Below, piece by piece: positions 1 to 28,523 of a stretch of 64,000 nt of DNA. The position numbers and the translations under genes are program-made. Source of the stretch: Pseudorasbora parva. Taxonomy: Eukaryota; Chordata; Actinopteri; Cypriniformes; Gobionidae. Each line of letters begins with the position of its first letter. The first letter of the stretch is position 1. The DNA lies in assembly GCF_024679245.1 (NCBI RefSeq), contig NC_090188.1, positions 40,293,992-40,357,991 of the forward strand, in the 5' to 3' direction. Under the pieces are notes generated by a model. It saw only the letters and a program-made list of their open reading frames with translations. It did no database searches and was not told the origin of the DNA.

Positions 1-1000
1 CTAGCAATTCTCAAATTAAAGGTAGTAGCAAAGCAGACTCAGTAGAGCCCAAAAACACTACTAGGCACTACTGCCTAGCCAAGCTCTATGGTCAGAGGCC
101 TCAGCATGGCGACTCGCTAAAGGGAGAGGAGGCCTTCTGTGCCCATCGCTAAGAAAAGTCATCAAGGAGGTGCACAGAGCGCCTAGCAACTTGATAATGC
201 TGGAGGCCTCAGCCTCACTCTCCTGTAAAGGCAGTAGCCAAGGAGGTTCACAGAGATACTAACAATTTGACACTACTGCCTGGCCTTGCCCTAAGTATAT
301 AGGCCTCTACATAATTAGTCTCATAAGGGGGAGGAGAACTACTACACCTTACACTCAAGACAGCTTCCCAAGGAGGCTCACAGAGCCTGCTATCTCAGCA
401 GAGTTTTAGAAAGCAGAGGCCTCAAAAGGATGGCGCTCCATGAGAGAGGAAACCTAGCACCACTCCAGACCCTAAGCGGTACTCATAAAGGCTCACAAAG
501 AGCCAAACATATTGGCTCCACTGCCTGCCTGAGCTCTAAGGACAGAGGCCTCAGCATGATTTCTCTCTAAAGAGAGAAGATAACTACTACATCCTACACT
601 AGAGACCGCTTCCCAAGGAGACTCATAGAGCCTGCTATTTCAGCAGAGCTCTAGGAAGCGGAGGCCTCAGAAGGATGATGCTCTAGGTGAAAGGAAACCT
701 AGCAGCACTCCAGAACCCAAGTTGCAGCCATAAAGGCTCACAAAGGGCAAACATATTGGCACCAGTGCCTGGCCGAGCTTCAAGGACGGAGGCCTCAGAA
801 TGACGACTCTCTAAAGCGAGAGGAGGCCTATCTACGCCCTACTCTCTGAATAGCTTACCAAGGAGACTTTGCAAAACCTAACAACTTAGACCAGCTATTT
901 AAGCAGAGTTCTTAGGGAGCAGAGGCTTCATAAGAGAACTCGCTATAGTGAGAGGAGGCCTAACAATGCTTCCTTTTGAAAGCAGGGGCTGAGAAGGCTT
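1..1000. repeat. Diverged ~244-bp tandem satellite (dimer of ~115 and ~129 bp)
   Basis: AGGCCTCA recurs near 95, 203, 416, 545, 660 and 789 with alternating spacings of about 115 and 129 bp. CTTCCCAAGGAG...CTCA..GAGCCTGCTAT recurs 246 bp apart (362, 608). The array lies in an arfgef3 intron and continues beyond the left edge. The rest up to the exon at 1459 shows no coding signal. Confidence 0.75.
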
Positions 1001-1458
1001 GCAAACAATCATATGAGAACTTCGCGAATTCATCTCTACTAGTGCCTTCAACTCCCGCGAGAGCTGAATGCACTCGTGCAAACACTACTTTACACTAGTA
1101 ACATGCAAATGCATCCAATGCAAACCAAATGCATGACCTATATCCCTTGAGAACATGGGTGAAGCGAAGGAGCTTTTTCCTTGATAAATCCTTACAATGT
1201 GTGCATTCAGTTCCCTCAAAAACTAAACGTGTGTGCTCCTTACACATACTTCAAGCAAACAGATCCCGAAGACAAGAAAGAGGATGAGGTACACTTTTAT
1301 ACCTGTGGGTTTTTTCTTGTTGGTTAATGCATTAACTAATGTTAACAAACAAGACTTTATTCTAAGGTGTTACCTCATTATCTTCTAACAATTTCTTAGT
1401 TCTTACCTTAGTGCATTGTATTACTGGTGCATAAAGGTAATTGGTTTTGTGTGTGCAG

Positions 1459-19754
<18,296 letters not shown>

Positions 19755-20458
19755 TTCCCCGGCTCATGTGCTTTACTCTTCGCCTCCGCATATGCTCATA
19801 TATTCTGTGACGTCTAACTTTGCTAACTATTTTTATTGCAGTGCACAGTGATCTCTGTGTAATACGAATTCCTTTCGCGAATGTTCTTCAATATCCATGC
19901 TGTTATATTCAGAATCTATATTTTTATTTATTTATATCTCTGAATGTTAATTGGCTTTAAATGTACGTGCCATATACATAATTATGTGTTTTTCTTTCAT
20001 CTAGCCCTTTAAAACGTCAACTTTAAACTCCCCTGAACATTTCTACAGTGTAAGTCATTGCTCAATGAAATGTGGAACTTGATGCACTTTTGTTAATGCT
20101 TTGATTAAAGCATGATCTTGAGCTTTGCTAAATGCAGTTTTATGTTGCTAGTATTATCACAACATAGTTCATGTCCGTAAATATACAATGCCTTTAAATA
20201 TCTAACTGATTTCTATTTTATTCTGAACAAAACTCTGTACACCATCCTTTTGTAGTCTGTATAATACTGATATCAGCTGGAGTATCGCTATAGTTTAAAA
20301 TCAGTATGTGTTGGCTTCATCTCAGTTGGGTTTTTTTCTATTAATCGGGAAGTATTGGAGTTGCGAAAGCTGATCCCCAAACACTGCACTAGCTTTTAAA
20401 ATGCTCACAAACTGCTCATTATAATTGGTGCTTGCCATAGGCAAAGCATGACAAGAAC

Positions 20459-20464
20459 AATAAA
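20459..20464 (+). promoter_or_regulatory. Candidate arfgef3 poly(A) signal
   Basis: AATAAA 0.7 kb after the arfgef3 stop codon. Another ATTAAA lies at 20104 and another AATAAA at 22799. Confidence 0.45.
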
Positions 20465-20639
20465 TCTTTTTCCGGACTAAATTTTAGCGTGTCAAATTGA
20501 CCCGACCTACTAATTGAGGTGAGGTGTGCTTTGATTTTTCTAAGCGATGAGACCTAAGATGTTACCATAGTGAATGAAAAAGCAGACGAAAAAATCCTGT
20601 AGACTTAAAATGGCGACTATCACGAACGCAGGGTCTTAG

Positions 20640-21340
20640 AAGCCCCCCACCCCCCCATTTGACTTATCTTATCAAGCAGCCAATAAGTAATGACCTAAAA
20701 TCTTTATAGCCACACCCTAGCAACCAGTTACATCACCCTAGCAACCACCCCACAGACCATTGAAAAATAGTGGCTAGGGATATGAATGAATCAGTGCATC
20801 ATAGAGACACTTAAGTTTGGCTCTTTTGATTTGTGCAGACATGCAGTCTATTACTTTAATCGGCCAACTGTTTAGCCACGCCCTAGGAAACATTGTCAAG
20901 CACCCTAGCAACCCAAAACCAAAGAGGGATATCTTTAAATCCGAATGTCATCGAGGCATTGCGGTTGGTTCATACATACTGGCATGCAGCTTTTGGAGTG
21001 TCCTCATTTGCAGCTGCCAAAACACTCCCTAGCAACCAAACAGAGTACCCTAGCAACCTTTCAGGAAGACCTCTATCTCTGCATCGGAACATTGTGTAGA
21101 GATGGGGGTTGGCTCTTTTGACTCACTTCAAAATCATTCTAAGAACTTGTTAAGGACTCTATAAAAACCACCAACTGCCTAGCGACACCATAGCAACCAC
21201 CCAGAACACCCTAGCAATGCCCTATCAACCCACCCAAAATACCTTAGCACCTGCCTAGCAAATGCCCAGAACACCTTAGCAACCACCTGGCAACGCCCTA
21301 GGAACAACTCAGAATACCTTAACAACCGAATGCAAAGTTT
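20640..21340. repeat. CCCTAGCAACC-rich dispersed repeat
   Basis: CCCTAGCAACCA and variants (CCTAGCAAC, CCCAGAACACC) recur about a dozen times at irregular spacing. Confidence 0.75.
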
Positions 21341-22856
21341 TCCCACTGCAAGCACCACTCACATTTTTTCAGGAAATGTACCTACGTTCTAGCTCTGTTT
21401 ATTATCCAATGTCCATCCATCCAGTCAGCCAGAAACTGTGCCATATATTCCACTACCCATACTCCACTGGGAATCTATGGTTTAAAACATCAGACACTAG
21501 TTTTAGAGTTCACTAAACAACACTACATCTGACTAAACTTGAATAAATCAGTGAGAAATAAAATATACAATAGTGTACTTTTCAGAGCTGCACCGTATGC
21601 TGTCTTAAAAGTGTAAACGCAGATCGTTGGAGGTATTATCTAATAATTCTAGCATTGAAGGTATAATTTAAGGACATTTTACTATCTGTATTTATTAAGA
21701 TTGGATATGTTTGCACTTTTAGAGGCATAGAATTTTAACGCTTTATCCCAAATATATTTTATTCCTTGATCTACAAATGCAGTTGTTTGATTATTAATTT
21801 TTGAATCATTGCATGTATTATGTATATGTTGATTTTGTGAAGATATGCATTTTTTATGTGATGCTGCTTAGTGTTATTATGAGAAATTAGTTTGACAAGC
21901 TACAAACAAATGGTATGTCATTCGTGTATTTTTTTGTTTTGTTTTTTAAAAGCTACTTCAATATGTGCAATGGGAACTATGAAAATCAGGACCCATATAC
22001 AGATATTCCTACATGTATCCAGTGCTCACGGCCTATGTTACATAATCATAGAGAATGTATAATCGCAGCTCGATTTGCTCATATTGTGTTGGGTTTATGG
22101 GAACTGCTTGGCATAACAACAGATGGAGATTAAAGGATGTTGAAAGGGACCAAAGACCAAATATGAGATTGATTTCTGAAAAAACTATTATTATGTACTT
22201 TATTTTAAGCATGGTTGTTTGTTAGTTGTTGTTTTCTTCAGTTGAAAGCATCCGGAGTCCAAGTTTTCATATTTCTTTGAACATTTTTTTTTTCTCCTTT
22301 TGTCTACTTTGTGTCGTTTTGTAAGTATTCGAGAGCACAACAGTTCTGATTGTGAAAATGTTCAGACAGTGTTTTGTCTTGACAAAAAAGACTTTATAAA
22401 CTCTAAGGGATATATTTATAGGGGATGGTTTGTGTAAATGATTTGTTTTGAGACTGAACTCAGTGCTCAGCATAGGAAAACACTGGATTATGTTGTGAAG
22501 ACTTCAGCAAAACCTAAAAATGCAAGCTAAAACTACTCAAAACGTCTTAATTTGAGCTCTGCTAACATGTTTAATTCATAATACCACTCCATTTCCAGTG
22601 CACAAGCATTAATCACCCCGTACTGTACCACGCATATATTCTTTGAAATACTATGGGAAGGATATGTTAGTGTGTGTTTTGGAGGGAGTGCGCTCTTTAC
22701 TACATGCAGTTTATTATCACTCGACTGCAGTGTGTGCATTACGCTGAATGTGTTCTGAAATGTTTATTAGACGATCATTTATGTTGTAAGTGTTGTAGAA
22801 TAAATCAGCAGAGTTACAAACCGTCTGTGTGTTTTTTTAAATCACATATGCACATA

Positions 22857-24484
22857 CAGTCTTGTTCAAAATAATAGCAGTACAATGTGACTAACCAGAA
22901 TAATCAAGGTTTTTCGTATATTTTTTTATTGCTACGTGGCAAACAAGTTACCAGTAGGTTCAGTAGATTCTCAGAAAACAAATGTGACCCAGCATTCATG
23001 ATATGCACGCTCTTAAGGCTGTGCAATTGGGCAATTAGTTGAATTAGTTGAAAGGGGTGTGTTCAAAAAAATAGCAGTGTGGCATTCAATCACTGAGGTC
23101 ATCAATTTTGTGAAGAAACAGGTGTGAATCAGGTGGCCCCTATTTAAGGATGAAGCCAACACTTGTTGAACATGCATTTGAAAGCTGAGGAAAATGGGTC
23201 GTTCAAGACATTGTTCAGAAGAACAGCGTACTTTGATTAAAAAGTTGATTAGAGAGGGGAAAACCTATAAAGAGGTGCAAAAAATGATAGGCTGTTCAGC
23301 TAAAATGATCTCCAATGCCTTAAAATGGAGAGCAAAACCAGAGAGACGTGGAAGAAAACGGAAGACAACCATCAAAATGGATAGAAGAATAACCAGAATG
23401 GCAAAGGCTCAGCCAATGATCACCTCCAGGATGATCAAAGACAGTCTGGAGTTAGCTGTAAGTACTGTGACAGTTAGAAGACGTCTGTGTGAAGCTAATC
23501 TATTTTCAAGAATCCCCCGCAAAGTCCCTCTGTTAAAAAAAAGGCATGTGCAGAAGAGGTTACAATTTGCCAAAGAACACATCAACTGGCCTAAAGAGAA
23601 ATGGAGGAACATTTTGAGGACTGATGAGAGTAAAATTGTTCTTTTTGGGTCCAAGGGCCACAGGCAGTTTGTGAGACGACCCCCAAACTCTGAATTCAAG
23701 CCACAGTACACAGTGAAGACAGTGAAGCATGGGGGTGCAAGCATCATGATATGGGCATGTTTCTCCTACTATGGTGTTGGGCCTATTTATCGCATACCAG
23801 GGATCATGGATCAGTTTGCATATGTTAAAATACTTGAAGAGGTCATGTTGCCCTATGCTGAAGAGGACATGCCCTTGAAATGGTTGTTTCAACAAGACAA
23901 TGACCCAAAACACACTAGTAAACGGGCAAAGTCTTGGTTCCAAACCAACAAAATTAATGTTATGGAGTGGCCAGCCCAATCTCCAGACCTTAATCCAATT
24001 GAGAACTTGTGGGGTGATATCAAAAATGCTGTTTCTGAAGCAAAACCAAGAAATATGAATGAATTGTGGAATGTTGTTAAAGAATCATGGAGTGGAATAA
24101 CAGCTGAGAGGTGCCACAAGTTGGTTGACTCCATGCCACACAGATGTCAAGCAGTTTTAAAAAACTGTGGTCATACAACTAAATATTAGTTTAGTGATTC
24201 ACAGGATTGCTAAATCCCAGAAAAAAAATGTTTGTATAAAATAGTTTTGAGTTTGTACAGTCAAAGGTAGACACTGCTATTTTTTTGAACACACCCCTTT
24301 CAACTAATTGCCCAATTGCACAGCCTTAAGAGCGTGCATATCATGAATGCTGGGTCTTGTTTGTTTTCTGAGAATCTACTGAACCTACTGGTAACTTGTT
24401 TGCCACGTAGCAATAAAAAATATACTAAAAACCTTGATTATTCTGGTTAGTCACATTGTACTGCTATTATTTTGAACAAGACTG
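22857..24484 (+). mobile_element. Intact Tc1-like transposon (IR/DR type)
   Basis: The ends CAGTCTTGTTC... and ...GAACAAGACTG are flanked by TA (22855-22856, 24485-24486). The inverted repeats are about 215-225 bp and nearly identical. Each has an outer TTCAAAATAATAGCAGT and an inner TTCAAAAAAATAGCAGT copy, the Sleeping-Beauty-style direct repeats bound by transposase. Confidence 0.95.
23194..24189 (+). CDS. Tc1-family DD34E transposase, open
   Basis: 331 aa, starting MGRSRHCSEEQRTLIKKLI with no internal stop. The N-terminal paired-like helix-turn-helix region (KTYKEVQKMIGCSAKMISN) is followed by a basic GRKRK linker. Catalytic residues lie in RTDESKIV, QQDNDPKHTS and SPDLNPIENLWG; exactly 34 residues separate the second Asp and the Glu. 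Length is close to other fish Tc1 transposases (about 340 aa). The ATG sits about 110 bp inside the left inverted repeat. Looks functional by sequence. Confidence 0.95.
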   Translation: MGRSRHCSEEQRTLIKKLIREGKTYKEVQKMIGCSAKMISNALKWRAKPERRGRKRKTTIKMDRRITRMAKAQPMITSRMIKDSLELAVSTVTVRRRLCEANLFSRIPRKVPLLKKRHVQKRLQFAKEHINWPKEKWRNILRTDESKIVLFGSKGHRQFVRRPPNSEFKPQYTVKTVKHGGASIMIWACFSYYGVGPIYRIPGIMDQFAYVKILEEVMLPYAEEDMPLKWLFQQDNDPKHTSKRAKSWFQTNKINVMEWPAQSPDLNPIENLWGDIKNAVSEAKPRNMNELWNVVKESWSGITAERCHKLVDSMPHRCQAVLKNCGHTTKY

Positions 24485-24559
24485 TACACTGCAAACTGAT
24501 TTGCAAAAAAAGTTAAAATACATATAATGGAATAATTGTTTATCATTACAGATGGGTTA

Positions 24560-24776
24560 AGTCAAACAACAACCTTTACAGTCCCAGTGAACCGGAAGTT
24601 GCAAGTGAGTTTTCTTCAGTGCTGTGTGTATTTCCAAGTGAAACTGAATATTGAATAGAGGACAGGGTTTGACTTCAGCGCTCCTCCTCTCTGTCTCTCG
24701 CTCGTAGCAGACTAACGGATGAAGATATACCTTTTCACCGCTAGATGGGGGAAAATATCACAAAGTGTAGCTTTAA
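24560..24776. repeat. Partial copy of the TTAAAGCTACACTGTG element
   Basis: Ends CCGCTAGATGGGGGAAAATA..GTGTAGCTTTAA, the inverse of the left end at 26414. The other end could not be found. Confidence 0.6.
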
Positions 24777-25487
24777 ATCAACTCACACCCATTCATTTTC
24801 AGTTGTCTCGGTTTTGGTCAGTTGGCATTATTTCAATTTAGACCCTAAAGAAGTTGAATTTGGACAAGGGTGTTTAACCCATGATGGACGGCAATCTTTA
24901 ACTTTACAATTCCACTTGAACTAATCCAGAGAGTAATTCAAATCAACATCATAAATTACAAAATAGTCATAATTACCAGACAGAGCTGGATACTTAAAGC
25001 TCGTCCCTTGTTCTGTCTCATATGTATTCATCTGATTCACTCAGAAGTAGCAGTTTCTTTAGTCCTCATGAAATAAAAAATTGGCCCTATTTACGTTGTT
25101 AAATGTGTTAAAGGTCTTACGGTGGTAATCTTTAAAGGGGGGGTGAAATGCTGTTTCATGCATACTGATCTTTTTACACTGTTAAAGACTTGGAATCCCA
25201 TCCTAAACATAGACAAAGTTTCAAAAGTTAAGGTGGACGTTTGATGGGAGTATTTCTTTGTCAAAAATACTACTTCCAGTTAGTCATAAGTTTCGGCAAG
25301 TTTTTTGAGATCATGCGTCCCCTTTGACGTTAATGGGGGCGGAATTTCCTTGTATGGGCCTTACGGACAATTCTACCGGAAGAGCGTGAGAGAGAGAGAG
25401 GGAGAGAGCGAAAGCAACAGGCTACGCCCATCAAAGCGCTGGCTTGTAGGATGCTGGACAGGTGACAATTACACATAGCACATAACA

Positions 25488-25558
25488 ATGTCACCAAAAA
25501 AGTGCGTTTTTGGTTGCCAGACCAAGACAGTCCTGCACAGATTCTCCAAAACCCCGCG
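25488..25558 (+). pseudogene. THAP-domain exon remnant
   Basis: Encodes MSPKKCVFGCQTKTVLHRFS and KTPR, the start of a THAP zinc finger (first two cysteines, Phe-Ser-Lys-Pro-like end), followed by GTAAGG like a donor. The remaining THAP residues are not evident next to it. Confidence 0.6.
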
Positions 25559-25939
25559 GTAAGGCAACAGTGGATGTAATTTGCTTTTCCGGATCAGCAA
25601 CTGAGTTGCGCGAATGTTTATATCTGTTCGCTGCATTTCGGTGCCGACTGTTTCATAAACAAGGCCCAGCTCGACGCCGAATTTTCCCAATCGCCTAATG
25701 CTGAAGGATGGAGCAGTCCCAACGTTAGAAGGGTGAGTGAGACTGCTTCAAATGTCTGTGTTTTTTTTAGTCCGCTTACTGTCTACACAAACCACGCGTA
25801 AACACACACACACACGTGCACAACTGCACTTCCCACATGTACACCTTCAAAGACAAAAATACGACGATATAATTCAAGTATAAATATGTAAATAACACAA
25901 GCCGCTAAGCATATTATATAGTTAGTGTATAACTTGTAC

Positions 25940-26049
25940 CACATAGAGACGTCCTGCTCTAGTCGTTTTTGCTGCTGCTCCTGTTCAACTGCAGCCTCTG
26001 GGTCTGACTCCGGATCATAGATGTATGGCTGTATCTGATTAAAAGCCAT
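25940..26049 (-). pseudogene. Transposon-borne zinc-domain exon remnant (P2X7-like type)
   Basis: MAFNQIQPYIYDPESDPEAA, then RLEQDVSMW before a GT donor. It resembles the N-terminus of the P2X7-receptor-like zinc-domain proteins often predicted from fish transposons. Only this exon is seen; the cysteine-rich part is missing. Confidence 0.4.
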
Positions 26050-26413
26050 ATTTTTATTTTGAATAAAGTTTTTTTCCCGCTGTTAGGGATGCACTCGACT
26101 CAACACACAGCGCGCTGCTGCACACGTCATTGTTTAGCTCCGCTCACACGACACGCCCCCACCCGCTCGGCTTTTTTCGGAAAGACTCGGAACAGCGCAT
26201 CTTTCTTATATAATTATTAAAAAAATAAAGACTTTTCGGAGATATGCAGGATGCAATGCTACTCTATAGGTACTCAAGATTGACATGACACTGACTGAAA
26301 CTGAGTGTTTCACCCCCCCTTTAATCAAAATCTGAAATTAATTTCCGGTCTGGAAACGGCGTTCCTTCTCAGCTGATGTCAATTTGATGGCTTAGGTTTG
26401 AAATTGAAAATGC

Positions 26414-27351
26414 TTAAAGCTACACTGTGTGATATTTTCCCCCATCTAGCGGTGTAAAGGTAGCCTAGAAATTTAGACGCACCCTAGCGGCAGCAAATTT
26501 AATCTGCCCGCAAGTGTCGTCTAGGAACTCTAAATACCCTTCTGAGCTGTATTCCCCTAACTCTTGCCGGGCCAATCACGTTGTGTATAGAGTCGGCGGG
26601 CGGGGCCATAATGACCACGGCCGAGTTGCGCTTGCGTGCTTCTAGTATGTCTTTTGAATCAGCTTTGACCGCGACTCTGGAGACTTGGAGAAAAGAACAA
26701 AGAGTGGCACTGAAGTCATTCTTAAGGGAAGATGTGTTCTGAGTTTAGCCGACCGAATACGGCGAATGTTTAATCTGTCAGCGAGCTCTGCTTCACCTTT
26801 GTTGCTCTGGTTGGTGTAGCGCTATCCTATCGCGTGCAGAGGGAGTTTGAAAGGCAACCGTTTATCCCGCCCCTCGGATTGAGCTGTCAATGGTGAGTTT
26901 CCAGACCAAACATCTTGATGTGGGTCCGGCTTGTCAGGCTAGTGTAAAGGTATTTGACCATCCAGTGAATATTAGTTTCTGTTCCTCTCAATTCTGATTT
27001 CGTTTTAACTCCTACGGTGGCCGATTTAGTCCAAGATTAACATGGCAATCCCCCTCTTCACATTCGACACGGTGCCATCGAGTGTTAAAACGCGAAAGGC
27101 GAAGTTTGAATTTACGGGTATGTCCCTCTTTGGCTAATGTACGTTCAAGATGGAGGGACAAAATGGCGACCGGCATTCAAACCCCTCACCCGTATGTATT
27201 TTCAACGGCATATTATAAACTTACAAGAATACTTTATTACTTGAAAGAAGTAAATATACATTAATGAGCACATACATTTTTGAAAGAACAATGTATTTTG
27301 AAGTGTTTTTAGCTAAGAATAAACTAAAAAAGTTACACAGTGTAGCTTTAA
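26414..27351. mobile_element. TTAAAGCTACAC element, interrupted by a nested insertion
   Basis: TTAAAGCTACACTGTGT at the left and ACACAGTGTAGCTTTAA at the right. A second element (26461-26941) sits inside. Confidence 0.8.
26461..26941 (+). mobile_element. TAGCCT...AGGCTA element with 9-bp target duplication (copy 1)
   Basis: 481 bp, starting TAGCCTAGAAATTTAGACG and ending CCGGCTTGTCAGGCTA. Flanked by GTGTAAAGG at 26452-26460 and 26942-26950. No coding capacity. Confidence 0.85.
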
Positions 27352-28412
27352 TGCTGCTGTCACTGCTGCAAACTCCCATATGAACAAATCATTATTTGAA
27401 AATATAATTGCGTGCAGCCAGTCGGCCCCTCCCCAGTATAGCTTCAGCCAATAGAAGCCTGTGCGTTAATGCACTTGTGTGGCTTTCACCAAACCAAGCT
27501 CGGTCTTTTAAGATTAAACATTAGTCTGGGGAGTCTGCTCTGTATATCTACTGCACAAGAGGCGTGATCAACGGGCATAGTTTAAATGATTCTGTATGCA
27601 ATTGGATAGTCCTTCAACCAATCAGACCAACGATCCATCGCTTCTTTATCAGTCATCGTGTTAAACCGGCCAATAGCGTGCCAGGTGGATAAGCCAGTTT
27701 GTGACTGGTCCCTGCAAATTTGTAACAGAAGCAGGAAAAAAGTATGTACTAAGACGCTCCCATGTACAGGGAGAAATCAAATCGCCGGCAGATCGGGCTG
27801 GGTTTACTCAGTCTATGAATGCACCCCCTTTCCTTTTTTACTCATTTTTTTCAGCCTGCCCTGTCAATGATCACTCAATGTCTTCAATTAAAACTGTTTG
27901 TGTCATTAGTTGAGTCATATTATGTTTGCTTATTATAACTGGTTATAAAATAAGTAATAAATTAAAGATAAATCAATGCAGAAATCCAGATATTTTCAGA
28001 GGGCTCACAAATTTGCCACTTTATATATCAATCCATCGTTGTAGCAAATGCACGTATATGATCATATGTGGCTCACATTACGAAGTTATTGATACATCTG
28101 CTAGTTTGCTTTTTGCTAAATTAAAAAAAAAGTCAGTAATTGGAGAAAATAACTAAGAAAATAGCACAAGTTAGGTCTATTTCCAAAGCCATCGGATTGG
28201 ACCCAGATGATCTCCCAGCTGTGTGATGTATGTAGGCCAGTTGTGTTAAGACTCAGCCATTCCCTTTGATTGGATGCTCTGGCACCATCTCTTGATCCCT
28301 GCTTGTGTCGAACTGTGTCTACTTGCATATGACGGTCACAGGGTAAGCCATTAAAGCTGGATGATGCAGCAGTGTATAATCAGCACGCAGTAGAGGAGCT
28401 GACAGAGCAAAC
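27352..28412. other. Intergenic DNA before the smim28-like gene
   Basis: No gene or clear repeat was seen. Short open frames here lack any recognisable domain. Confidence 0.5.
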
Positions 28413-28523
28413 ATGCGTGTGCTTATGGATAGCAGCTGGATACAGTTTGGGCCGGCGGGACGTGGCTCATATGACTGGGTCGCAGGCGCATCCGCACCAC
28501 CATCAACTGAGAACCGTCTAAAG
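28413..28523 (+). CDS. smim28: smim28-like exon 1
   Basis: Start chosen at the ATG encoding MRVLMDSSW. The donor is ctaaag|gtaaaa. The GRGSYDW motif is the identifying feature. Confidence 0.6.

Larger units (their letters stand above)
19755..22856 (+). other. arfgef3 3'UTR and flank
   Basis: Candidate poly(A) signals are ATTAAA at 20104, AATAAA at 20459 and AATAAA at 22799. The true 3' end cannot be decided from sequence. A repeat rich in CCCTAGCAACC sits at about 20640-21340. From 21340 to 22856 I see AT-rich non-coding DNA and no gene. A Tc1 element begins at 22857. Confidence 0.6.
25132..26324. mobile_element. Kolobok-like non-autonomous DNA element with TTAA ends
   Basis: TTAAAGGGGGGGTGAAA at the left and TTTCACCCCCCCTTTAA at the right make terminal inverted repeats inside TTAA duplications. 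A THAP exon remnant lies inside on the plus strand and a second exon remnant on the minus strand. TTAA targets plus THAP domains are typical of Kolobok elements. No full transposase was seen. Confidence 0.75.
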
